DNA from: Protostelium mycophagum
Lineage: Eukaryota; Evosea; Variosea; Protosteliida; Protosteliaceae
Reading direction: 5' to 3'
Assembly: GCA_002081555.1 (NCBI GenBank)
Contig: MZNV01000007.1
Coordinates: 1-41,394 of the forward strand
DNA: 41,394 nt
In this document: positions 22,487 to 34,000 of the stretch, piece by piece
How positions within the stretch are numbered: the stretch's first letter is position 1
Layout of the letters: every line of letters begins with the position of its first letter
Made by a program: the position numbers and the translations under genes
The notes under the pieces: model-generated
Told to the model about the DNA's origin: nothing
Seen by the model: only the letters and a program-made list of their open reading frames with translations
The model's database searches: none

Positions 22487-23967
22487 AGGCGAAACTCATT
22501 GTAGACAGACAAGAAATAGAATGAGGTATTTGTTTGTCCTGGGGTCCTGCATCTTGTCAACCACGAGCTGGGGATTGGTTTGTGTCAAAACAAGTCCCTG
22601 AGGGCTCACAAGCTTTCATTGGGAGCCCTCTTGATGTCCGAAGGGCTGTTGAAATGGAATCCCATTTACCATCAAAGGTCTCTGTTTGCCTACGGTCGCT
22701 GATCGATGGATCCTTCCAGGAGGGAGGTCGAAGTTGAGCCACAAGCTTCAGATCATTCATTATCATACATATCAACATGAGTTGAATTCCCTATGGGATG
22801 GGGTTGAGCTCTATTGGAGGGCTTCTCTCAACTTTCGAGCAGGAGATGGGTGGGTCGGCACCCGATACCAGGACGACCTCAATGACCTCTAGACCAAGTC
22901 TGAATGGGGTATAGGAGTCACTTGGATTGTTTGAAGAATTGGTGGACCTCCAAAGGGCGAAAATGAGTGTCTTCTTACTTTCTCCAAGATTTCTCACAGA
23001 ACCGAGTGTGGTATCCTATTAAATAGGGTAAGACTCGATTCTCTCGATAAACAGTGGAGTATCTCAAATTCATTTCTATGGAAGGATATATGAGATCGAT
23101 TTAAAAATCAAGCGAGATTATCATTTGAGCAAGTAGAAAAGTAGAAGATAAAGTAGGAATGATGGTCAGAAAATACCTCTTGCGGGTGGATGCTGATGTG
23201 TGGTTGAGCGGTTGCGGTTGGTGATCTCTCGCATGAAAATTTTTTTTGGATTCGAACGGATAGTTCTCCCGCCAAATTTTCAAATTCAAGGAATTGTAGA
23301 TTCTTCCATCCTGACCGTTTATTTTGAGATATATATGAGATCAGATAATGCTTGTATAGATGCTCTAAGTCAGCAAAAAGCAGCCGATTAGTCCTTGCAT
23401 CTTGTTGGGAAGAAACCAAGAAATCAGAGTTTACCAGCACTTTTAACCAATTCTATTGGATATTTTTATTCCTGATGAGCAGAAGAAGGTGTAATTTTGA
23501 TCAGAAAATGACTGAAAACTCTAGATTAGATAAAGTCGAAGCCTGCTGTCAAAAAATAAGCGGTCCAGTTATCTGATTCTGTCAAGCTATTCAATTACTC
23601 CCCTGATATGGTTCAGTCTGACGCCCGAAAAGTAGGTTAGTGGACCCTTCTGGTGCAGGGTCCGCAAAAATCTCGGCTGTCCAGTTCTGCGGACCAATCT
23701 ACCTCTTCCACGCAGCTCACACGCACCCGAAAATCATTCCTTGACGGAAGCCTAAGGTTCAGGTGTAGATCAATGAAAAAAACATCAAGATGCCAGATAA
23801 AGGGATCGGTTGCTTGACAGCTTCTGGCCCCAAAGCAACAAACTTCTCCTTGCGGAGGTCCGAAGTGTTATCGTGGATGTTCGGGCAGGGACTAAGCTTC
23901 GAGAGATGTGGGCTCTTGTGCTGAGATCAAAAGAAGGCTCCCAGCAATTGAAACAAGTGTTTAGAAT
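22487..23967. other. About 1.5 kb without a recognised gene
   Basis: Part of it (about 22550-22990) has coding-like composition on the minus strand (for example LKLVAQLRPPSWKDPSISD and LGLEVIEVVLVSGADPPIS), but short frames, stops and no identifiable domain prevent a call. 23.1-23.6 kb has intron-like words (TTCTCCCGCCAAATTTTC). 23.65-23.95 kb is GC-richer and may hold an upstream exon of the next gene, but I cannot join it. Confidence 0.45.
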
Positions 23968-24477
23968 ATGGACAGATCGAGACGACAGACAGATGCTGGT
24001 GCGACTGCCATCGAAGAGGTGAGCCTTTCTTTGAGACAAACACCAACTCACACGAGATAGATGAGACAACAGTGCGAACGAATTAGGATGCGACTCACAA
24101 GTTTGGCCACACGAGCGGGATCAAATGTCGTCATACTCCAACATGTCTCAGAACTCTCCCATCACTTGAACGAGATGGAAACGCGTCTTCACATGGCCAT
24201 ACTCAGGAGAAACACTGCAACTGCTGTGGTGGTAGACATGCTACGATACAGAAAGACAAACAATATCAGGCCGACGATCAGAATGAAGAGGGACAGAAGA
24301 TCGATACGAATGGACATCACACAAAGAAAGAGAAGATCACCTCGCGAGTGTGCCGCCTGCAAGACACAAATCCCCAGAGACTCGAACTCAACGTTGCTAT
24401 GCAACCCGTGTAGCGTAGATCTCGCCGGAATGGCACTTATGCTTGTACAGACAAAATCAAATGATAAATCACGATAA
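23968..24477 (+). CDS. Small coiled-coil protein with a C4 zinc-ribbon motif
   Basis: Two exons, 23968-24018 and 24061-24477, joined by a 42-nt GT-AG intron, giving 155 residues. It starts MDRSRRQTDAGATAIEE and continues MRQQCERIRMRLTSLATRAG. The central part is an amphipathic helix or coiled coil (HVSELSHHLNEMETRLHMAI), then a very basic stretch (MKRDRRSIRMDITQRKRRS). The C-terminus has CAACKTQIPRDSNSTLLCNP plus a final Cys, that is C-x2-C-x13-C-x2-C, a zinc-ribbon or knuckle spacing. The gene ends 53 bp from the convergent stop of the GH16 gene. The basic tract and zinc motif suggest nucleic-acid binding; no family recognised. The upstream extent is uncertain. Confidence 0.6.
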
Positions 24478-24530
24478 CGAAGACATTCTCATCGTTTCTT
24501 TATTCCAAGATCATTTTTTTATTATTACGT

Positions 24531-26130
24531 CTATCTTGTGAGATAACGGAGAGAGTTGATGAGCCAGTACGACTCTGCAAAAGCTCCCGGGTTATTTGCG
24601 ACAAAGTCTGTACAACTTCCAGGGCATCCCATCTGATTGTATACAGCGCCTGCCCAATCCCCTGTCCACAAGTTAATTTTTGATGGTTGGTAGACAAGGT
24701 TTTACATACCACAGAAAGTGACGTCAAAAACAATCTGGTGACCACCAAAATGTTGTTTGGGGCAATTTCCTGCTTGTACATCAGAATTTTCGCTGAATAA
24801 TTCTGATATCCTCACCCCCGAGGTCATAGTGAGCGTCGCGGAGGGGCCAGTTACCTGTATGACATCATCACATGAACAGAAATTTCAGGAAGACTCACAA
24901 GGGTTGGGATGTCCGCTAAGGACATCACTGGGTATCTCATTTCTTGGGAAATACCACACCTATTAGTGTCAGATACGTTTTACTAACAGCGACATATGTC
25001 ATGCTTATGACCCTGTCTTGCAGATCCCTTTTATGTGAAAATCATCTCATAAGACCTCACATTGATCTGGTCCTCTATGCGCTCCATCGCATAGACGCCA
25101 CCGCCTTGGTTGTTGAATCCAGTGCCATAAGAATTTCCTTTGGTCATTCTCACTCCGCAACCAGCATTCCCTGATTTATTTCAGTCTCGTTGTAGTGACT
25201 CGACAGGTACCTGTCGCGGCGACGTCGCAGTTGTCCCCAACGGAAACTCCGGACATGGATCTTCCACCGGACATGGAACAACCACCGCTGGTGTGAAGGG
25301 CGACCTGATTAGTGTCGCCATTGTTCACTCCCTCTATGATGTCGATCTCTCCACTGAATGGTATCAGATCCAGCATCCTTCACTTGAAGAAGTTGGAATT
25401 TCATCTTACTTGTTTGGCCAGCTACTTCCTGCATTGCATTAGAACATGTATTCAAAACGCACCAAAATTCGCACCTACGGTCCAGAAAGCAGGCCAACTC
25501 CCACAGACAGATGCGGGCATGTGTGCCAAGTCTAAGATGTACAAACCTACAACAATCATTCCCGCCAGAATCTAATTTTCAAATTCGAATCACCGTCTCC
25601 AAACCAGTTCTTGGACTCGAGACGAACAGATCTTCTTCCTCCAGGAGAGACGTTGCTGGTGTCTACTCCGACAAAGGCCTGTCCATTTCTGTTGCTGATG
25701 AGACCGGAGTTTTGGGCGGTGTTTCTGTCCACATATTGAACAAAGCCATGAGTGGGGTCAGGACTATTGAAGAAATTGAACTGCCAGATGTCTCAGTTAA
25801 CAGCTGGATTTGTGTGATGAAGACTACCCACCTGATCGAAGAAACTCCAGCCCTCCCACTTTTGTTCATTTCCGTAAGCGCATTCACCACCTGATTGTCA
25901 GTTTTCACAACAATGATGGTGTAAATGCCACCTCCACCACCGCCTCCGCTGCTGCCACCTCCGCTGCTGCCACCATTTCCTCCACAGAATTGCTTTTGGG
26001 TTAGAACACCATTTAGACAGCAATACAAGTCTGTTGTGTAGCAGGCAGGACCACAAGTTTGAAGAGGTGGTGGGCAGCCTGCCGCAGCTGATCCCAAGAA
26101 TAGCAAAGTGAGGAGGTGTGACTGCTTCAT
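24531..26130 (-). CDS. Secreted GH16 endo-beta-1,3(4)-glucanase, fungal type
   Basis: Minus strand, about nine exons. The start at 26130 gives a signal peptide ([18 protein letters not shown]); a Met 7 codons upstream is possible. A small Cys-rich module follows ([20 protein letters not shown]), then a Gly/Ser linker. The catalytic domain reads [59 protein letters not shown] (catalytic E-x-D-x-x-E), [38 protein letters not shown] with [40 protein letters not shown] and [20 protein letters not shown]. The order matches basidiomycete Lam16A-like enzymes. The W of the usual YAMEW motif is Arg here. One stretch (about 24800-24930) does not join cleanly in frame; exon limits there are unresolved. 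Likely hydrolyses laminarin-like glucans outside the cell. AATAAAA-type signal just past the stop. Confidence 0.9.
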
Positions 26131-26335
26131 CCTCCAGGAAAAATGCTTCAAAGAAAAGACAAAGAAGGCCAGCGGTGATGCCAGAAATTACTTTCGGGGA
26201 TGTCAACATTGTACAAAGTTCCATTGAACTTTCCGAGATTTCCGTTGAATTTCATCGCGATTTCACTGTGAGTTGTAGATCGCCAATCAGCTGACAGTTC
26301 TAGACATCAGAATGAAGAATGAGTCTCCAAGGAAT

Positions 26336-27694
26336 CTATTCTGAGCTATTCGATCCATTGGAGTCTTCTCGTCCGAGCGAAAAGAAAGGGTTGGCATTCT
26401 TCTCCTCTACTTCGTCTTGATCAATCTTATTCTTCCTATGGTTATACCAAGAGCGAACTTGTCTCGTAGTTAAGCTTGTCTCTTGTGTGAGTAATTGTAC
26501 CTTCTCCTCCGACCATCTGACGCCATGATGATAGTTTTCTGTGAGGATTTTGGTTTGTTGAGGGGTAAAACGACCTGCTTTCGTCAATACGAAATCGGAT
26601 GTTGAGATATTTTTGAGGTTTTGTTGTCGACCACCGAGTGATCATTAGCAGCACAGTAAGATTAAGGCTCACCGTTTTGCTTTTTGGGTGTTACAACATC
26701 ACGCTCTGTTACCCTCTGTTTTGGTTTCGTCTGTTCTGCAGCGGCTGCTTCCTGCAGATCATCAGGACTGTTTTCTTGGTAGGGTGCTCACTCTGCGAGA
26801 GTGTAACTCAACTGCCTTCGCTTTAATTCTCTTGGAAATCTTCTCTAGTGCCAGGATAATGTGTTGGTCGATGCATCTCGTGATCTCGGACTTTGTGTAA
26901 GGGTCTTCATCTTCGAGATACGCTCTAATCCACTTTGGAATTTGTCCAATCATCTTCAGTGATCATTAGAACTTCGTGACTTTCAGTGAGGTTCACCTCA
27001 ATTATATATGATTCTCCCTTTTGCTCCTGATCATCATTCAGAAGATCTCATTGAAGATGGGACCAAAATCCAAAAATAGCTTCACCGTTCCGCCAGAGGT
27101 GTCTTGTTCGGTCCCCTTCTGACTTGCTTTGTTTCTGATTCTACGAATCAAGAGTTCTATGTTGGGTTCTAACAGTCCCATAATCTCAAACTTTTTGTAA
27201 GTCCTGCCTTCCTCCAGATCATCCGCCACATTGACAGAGAGTCGTTTTATCATCTAGTTCAAATCATCTGATTGAAAATCATCCTATTGATGGAATAACA
27301 TCATCGAACGCTCGAGTTGCTGTTGATCGGTATGGACGATGATATGAGTTGTACAAACCTCCTCTAACGTCTTCTGGGAAAATTTTTGTTTGGTTGTTTT
27401 GTCCAATTGTGTGGTTTTCGCTTGAGACTCTGCGGACTGATCGTCCGTCTGTCTTTCACCAAAATTTAGATTTCGAGGAGTGTGACGTTTTCGGGTCTGC
27501 TCCATGAAAGAAACTTCTCTGTTGACTAAAAGTGATTCGGCCTCCTCATCATCTTTGGATGGCCCAATTGGTTCGATTGGGCTTGGTTCGTTGTAGAGTT
27601 GCACTTCTTGATCGTTTTTAGAATAAGTTGAGGCCAATAGAAAGTGAGGAATAACATTTATTGTAACGTTGCTAATGTCTTCGTTCAGGCTCAT
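26336..27694 (-). CDS. Homeodomain protein with duplicated N-terminal helical exon
   Basis: Five exons with consistent phases: 27694-27359, 27253-27086, 26953-26792, 26751-26673 and 26574-26336, giving 327 residues. Exon 1 encodes a polar, disordered region (MSLNEDISNVTINVIPHFLL). Exons 2 and 3 encode two related helical modules. Both start ATG-AT right after the acceptor: MIKRLSVNVADDLEEGRTYK then KFEIMGLLEPNIELLIRRIR; and MIGQIPKWIRAYLEDEDPYT then KSEITRCIDQHIILALEKIS. Exon 4 is Ala/Lys-rich. Exon 5 carries the homeodomain (RFTPQQTKILTENYHHGVRW; TTRQVRSWYNHRKNKI) and an acidic tail. Recognition helix WYNHRK aligns with WFQNRR, so the near-invariant Asn51 is His. Probable DNA-binding transcription factor; the repeated module is unknown to me and could be for dimerisation. 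Divergent from URB1. Confidence 0.75.
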
Positions 27695-27957
27695 TTGAAC
27701 AAAACCCTCTCAGATCTCCTCTTCATGACACTCCATTTATTGATGGAATGTTGCAACTCTCCAATGACAATAAAGTGATTTTTGAGATATCTCACCGAGA
27801 CAAGTAAAAATCTGAGATGTTCGGAATGTGAATACAATTGCATTTTTGAGCCATTGGTCAAATGGATTTGTCTCAGTTTTTGAAACAAATACAAAGTGAG
27901 AATGCAAATGACGTCCACGATGGTATGTGATGGAGTGATATTAATTGTGATCATCAA
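27691..27957 (-). CDS. Possible small ORF overlapping the homeodomain start
   Basis: 88 codons starting MMITINITPSHTIVDVICIL, with a hydrophobic first third. Its stop overlaps the ATG of the homeodomain gene by 4 nt (ATGA). AT-rich and without homology. It lies in the presumed promoter and leader region, so it may be chance or an upstream ORF. Confidence 0.2.
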   Translation of the reverse strand: MMITINITPSHTIVDVICILTLYLFQKLRQIHLTNGSKMQLYSHSEHLRFLLVSVRYLKNHFIVIGELQHSINKWSVMKRRSERVLFK

Positions 27958-28044
27958 TAATTGATCTGGCCTATAGGTCTAGAGTCTTTCTTATATTCCC
28001 GCTCATCAGATTTACTTTCAAAATACGTTAGGAAATCACCAGAA
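27958..28044. promoter_or_regulatory. Divergent promoter region between homeodomain gene and URB1
   Basis: The homeodomain gene (-) and URB1 (+) start 350 bp apart and point away from each other, so a shared bidirectional promoter is likely. No clear TATA box or known factor site seen. Confidence 0.35.
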
Positions 28045-31000
28045 TGCAACGAGATCTTCTCTCTTTGGGTCGACCTAAAGGTGATCTCGTCTTGATCATC
28101 ACTTGTATAATATTTCTTCTCATGACTTAAGCCTGTCCATTACACGAGAGAAAGTAACACCTTGATTCCGGCTGTTCTTCAGAAGATTTTACTCCATAAT
28201 GAGTCCACTAATCCAGCGCTCAATAACACTATCTTTGAGAGGGTAATGATAACATGATGAAAATGGTCGATCCATTCTGATCATCACAGATATTCAATGA
28301 ATGGTCAGGCACAATAAAATCACTCTTAAGGGCAGGAAGGGAAACCTTTAAGAAGGAGAAATTGTGCAGTGCTATCATCGATATGATGTCTGTTGTGGCG
28401 AGGAGGAGTCCCGTCCAAGCGGTTCAAGTGATGGACTTGTGCCAATTAGACGTAAGATTCTCCTTCGACAACCCAATACATCTTAATTGATTTAATTAAT
28501 AACAAAGGCTCAAAAACATCCATATATTTTATTTTAAGCGAAATAAAATCAAGAAAATGGCTCACAAATCGAACAGACAGAATCTCCAGGGAAACCCGAT
28601 GCCTACAGCCCTGTCCCCTTCCGCTCTAGTCTCATTTTTTTGTGCATCGAGATGATGGAGCATAATGACAAAGACATTACACTCAGGTTGATGAATGGAT
28701 TGTTGAGGAATCTTGTTCAGACAATTGAAGGAGAAGTTTCACACTTGGTGAGGATTTTTCAGATGAAAAAAATGGGATTTTTTCCTGAATTATTTTGGAA
28801 ACTTCAATCGAAAATCTTGATTTCCTTCTTTTGGTGAAAAAATGTTTTTTTCGTGATTTATTATATTTCCTTCAATTTTGGAAATCGAAATTACGTGAGA
28901 ATTGTGATTAAAAATTTTTTTAATTAAAAGAATAATTAGTTCTGCATAATTTCTCGACCAGATTTCCAATACAAAATTCGTCTGACACATATAGATCATC
29001 AGCTTGTTGTTCGATGTGATAAACAAGGTATTAGATGATCCGCTCATACCCGCGCACGTGAAGATGTCCTTTGTAGAGGACACTATATTACCCGTAAGTC
29101 ATATCGTTTTACAACTCGCCGAATTTCATCAACAATGATATTGAGACATTTTCCCATTTCGCAATAAATATTTCTGTGCGGCCGGAACAAATTTGTATCT
29201 TGAAAATCACGGTTCCATACCGTGAGTTTTCACCGTAACTACCGCACTTCAAAAAATTCAAATCTGTTACCTCACAATAACAAATAATTCATAATAAATT
29301 CATAATAAAATCAGGTTGCATCCATTACAGATGGCCAAGAAGGTTGTAATTTATTCCTCAAGAACGCGATAAGCCACAGCGAGTACGGATTATTATCACG
29401 AGGAATTTCCACATCCCAGTATAGGCATAAAGTGACAACCGCTCTTGGTAATTTGAAGACGAGAAGGTCCGCTGCCACCACAGATTTTATCGTGAATGTT
29501 CTGGGTAAATTTCGATGATATTTCTGGGAAATTTCTGAGAATATACAGAGAATATGCCCGAAATGATACCGGATTATTTGAAGAGGAAAATTTTGAAGCA
29601 CAAAAACGAACATGATTTCCCAAACAACGACCCCAACCAAGTAAGATATCTTTGTGTATTGTCATGATGACGCCGCGTCATCGATGTCTCAAACTTTTAC
29701 AAAATTGATTTTGAGAATTAAAATATCTTCTTCGATTTTATGAAGTTATAATTCTTGTGATATCGAAATTTCAGGGAAATCCACAAGCCCCGCCACAGAT
29801 ATTTTTTGTGTTAAAAAATTTCTGCGATTTCACTTTCTTTTTTTATAGAAATTTCACAATATTTTCCCGTTAATTTAATGGATGTTATTAAAATAAATAT
29901 TATTAAAATTAATTATTAATTTAATTTATGATGTCATAATATTAAGGACCTCAGGTGGTTCAAATCAACAAAGATTTATTATGGGATTGTCATCTCTACA
30001 ATAGAATATTAGACTTACCGGTGCATCATAAATATTTCACTTGGGACATAGATACAGATAGTATCTGTGCGGGTGTTCTGCCATCTGCCATTTTTGAGAA
30101 GATTTTATTTCCGCTGTTTGTACGTAAGTGGCTGGTTGTAGACGCATTTAATTTTATCAACGGAATGATGACTTGATTTCTTCTGCCCAATACAACAAAA
30201 ATCTTCCGCATAATGATTTTGTGGTTTAGGTGTCCTCTTACTGATCTATACACAGCCGAAAATCTCGCACAGATCGTCGTAATACAAAATTTGATCACCG
30301 CCGTCTACTGCAGACTCGACCGCGTTGTAGATGAGATGTACAGATCGTTCATGGAACAGAAGAATGTCGACGAGAGGGGAATGAACAACGAGACTCACCA
30401 AGCCGAACTGAAGAGAATGAGAATGCGCCTTCAATCTGCAGTCAGAAAGCACTACGGCTCGAGTGAGTACTTCATTATTATTATTTTTTTTCGCAGATAT
30501 TTTATGTAATAATATATATAATGTATATAACGTATATATAATGACAATTTTTTATTATTTTTTATAGAATTTTTGCACGTGAAAGATTTTCTAGAAAAAA
30601 GAAATTTTATTTCACTTCCAAAATTTTTATTTTTCAAGGATAAGAATTTTCATGTGGATTTCACTGAAAATTCGCAGATCGAGTTTTGACGTTTTTGATT
30701 GCGAAATTGTGTACGCGTGATAAATATCCGAGTTTTATCACCACCCTAGCCGGAAAAAATATCGGCCTCATAAAAGCCATCGAAAAGAAGGTGAAATTCC
30801 GACGAAATTTCGACATCATTCACTGAATATCTGACAGCTGTCAATGGTATCCAAGATACCGGTGCATTCTAAGCATTACCTTCACCCGCAATTCTTCGAC
30901 GCGCCTCTGCTTTGTCAACTTCAGCTCTTACAGCATCTGTCAGTTATTTTCTAAATTTCATTTCATTTTTAATTTTATTTTAAATTTTACTTTTATTTAA

Positions 31001-34000
31001 AAATTTATTTTTATTTTTGAAATTTTGAGGATCCTTATGATTTTGTTTAAAATTTGAAGAATAACAAATTTTCCTGCTATTTTATTTTGTGTTAATTTGT
31101 GGCATTTTTCTCCGTCTTTTTGTTTCAAAACGTCTTCTTTTCCATTCTAATTATGTTATCATGAGACTGATAAGTTCGGACAGGCCCGAGCCAAAGTATG
31201 AGGATCTGGATAACATATTGGAAATGAGGATGAGAGTGGACGATGATGACGTCATATTTGACAGGATGATGGACGTTTGTAGATCGCCACTGAAGAATAT
31301 TGCCAGAACCATAGAGGTCATATAATTATTTTCCCCATATTTATTTTTTCAACTTGAATTTTATTTCAAAAAAATTCCGAGAAATTTTCCTTTTGGACAA
31401 ATAAATTTCCGAAAGATAGAATTTTTAAAATGATCACAAAATTTACAAAAAGATGTCCATTTTATTTCAAGAAAAAATCTCCTTCACGAAACCAAATTTA
31501 TCTTTTCAAAATTTTCAAAAATCGAGAATTTTCGAAATAATTCTCCACAATTTAAAATTAAAAAGAATAGGAATCTGAAAGAGAAATCAACTGTTGGCTC
31601 ATTCCAATGAAATCCAAAATACATAAAGAATTCTTTTTACACAGTCTACACCAGCACAGACAACAATCTCTGGTTGTCACGGAGATGAACGAGGAATTTT
31701 CCAAGGGAATTTACAGAAATCTCGGAGAAATTTCATACGTACCGGAAGAATTGATGAAGGCTGCTGGTGAGAAATTTCAATTTTTTTTGTAAAATTGAAA
31801 AAAATGAAAAAAGAGTTGAAAAAAAATTGAAAAAATGACGGAAATAATTCACGAAAAAATAATGACAAAAGGGACGACCGGCCTGAGAATTTTCTTCGAA
31901 TTTTCACCCATACTCTTTTCGGCCCTCGCGTCCCTCACCAACAAGAATTTCACCGAGATGACATCATATGATGACGTCATACTGTACGTGGCCTCCGTCA
32001 TCGTAAATTACGCACAGATTGACGGCGCTCTGCTGCCTCTACTGTGTTTATTAAACAGATATGAGATCTGTGGGCAGGTCAAACTACTCGCCAATGTGAG
32101 GGGCATGCTGATGTCCATTTTGGGGTGAGTATGATATCTCACAATCTGACATCATGTCATCGAGATTTCGTATGTGACAAGGATGAATATTCTTGAATTT
32201 TTTTTGAAAAATAAAATGTAATTTTAATGCGAAAAAACCACCAAAAGATTTAAAAAAAAGCAGAAAGCCGCATAAAATCGACAAGGCTGAAGGCAAGGGA
32301 AAGACTTTGATTTACAAAGATGAGGAGGAGTACTTCAGAGTGATAAAGGATCTCAACAGCAAGCAAATCACTCAATTACTAACCACAAAACCTCAGAACG
32401 CCGCACAGAAGAAGGTGAAAATTCATCGAAATTTCGTGGAGATTTCTTTGAAGATTCTGGAGACATTTCTATGGATTTGATTTATTTTTTAATCATTGTA
32501 GATGGTCATAGATGCGATGATGTGGCACATCGGAATGCCCCTGAACAAATATCCAGGGTTCGATTCCTCTCCCCACCCGTAATTTTTTCTTTCAAAATCA
32601 TATCTGACTCGTTGTAGAAGCAAGCTACCACTTCATCTCAACTTATTCCATTACGTAATCGATGACGTCATCCCTGTCAGCTCATGGAGGATCATTCTTT
32701 CTGAATTGGTCGACAAATATTCCAAGCGGGGTGAGAACACGGTTATTACCGTGATCAACTCCTTACTGGCCGTCTTTTCACAGTGAGTTTTCCATGAAAT
32801 TTCTTCTGAACAAAGGACGAAATAATTCATACCAAGTTACAAGTTACAAATTATAATTATAATTTTATAATAAATTTTGTTTTTCACTCCAATTCAAGGA
32901 TGTCAGAGCCACAATAAATATGTCTATATATATATGTCTATATAAATCAGACTTCACAAAGCCATGTCAATATTTCAGGAATATTTTCTGACCGTTGTAG
33001 ATGCGTACAGAAAGAGCAGAAGGACAAGGCCGTATTAATTTTAGAGATAATACGGTCTCTCGTTCTGAGATCAGGGGAGGAGATGAATAATTCCTCCTGT
33101 CAAGACCGAATCGTCTCAGCGGTACGTAATATGAAATTTCACCGAGTTTTCAGTTCTTAAGAAATTCTTTTGGGCTTTTTTGAATTTTTTGCAATCTTTT
33201 GATGGATTCGCTTGCAGAAATTTCTGATGATTTTCAGGTCTTCTCCTCCCCCCTGATGTTAAGTTTGTATCTACAACGAGCCAGTTCATCACATCCCAAC
33301 ATCAACATGAGATCCATAAGCCAGGCTGTGAGCGAAATCTTCTCGAAGATTCTTGGAGAATTCCTGGAAATTTCACCGGAAATTCTGAGGAGGAATGAGA
33401 AGACCTTGTCGCCATACACCGATTTATTATGTGATGATATCATACATATATTGAGGAATGCTGATGCCGATACCGCGGTGAGAATTTGATGACGTCATAC
33501 TCTATTTTTAGCAACGAGTTTTCTCCGAATTTCACATTTTCCCACGGAAATCTTTTTGAGGCATTTGATGAAAATGCAAGATAAAAAAACTTTAAAAATT
33601 TCCTGAAAAAGTTCAGAGTGTCCAATTATTCCGAACAGTCATCCGTTGTAGTTCGCCGAAAATGACCCAAGAATATTCCGAGAAAATCATGAGCGTCATC
33701 ACGGATGATGAGGACGAACTGTTGGAGACTCACATCGAGATAGTCATATTGCTTCTGGACTCTGTCACCAAACATGGACGTGTTCCTCTTAACATATTCG
33801 TATACGTGCTGAAGACGGTATCTATGCAGGTGAGATTCTACATCGTTGTAGACGGTCGGAAAGTTCTGGAAATTCCAGTGAAAGAGATTTTTTGCGATAT
33901 CGTGTTTCGGATATTGAGATGTCATGTGCATCACGTTATGACATCATGAAATATGTTCTGAGACATATCAGAGAAGAGAATGGAGTGTGTGGCCCAAATT

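Noticed and set aside
27691-27957. Operon-like ATGA overlap of two ORFs upstream of the homeodomain gene
   Set aside because: The upstream ORF is AT-rich, lacks homology and sits where a promoter is expected; a 4-nt overlap alone is weak evidence in a eukaryote.
31150-31320. FANCI match suggested by EDLDNILEMRMR
   Set aside because: FANCI has a similar EDLDDILES stretch, but flanking exons before and after align with URB1/Npa1 (Npa1 N-terminal helices, YEWG, FLLPIY and FNKFL segments), and URB1 has its own IDDVLDM region.
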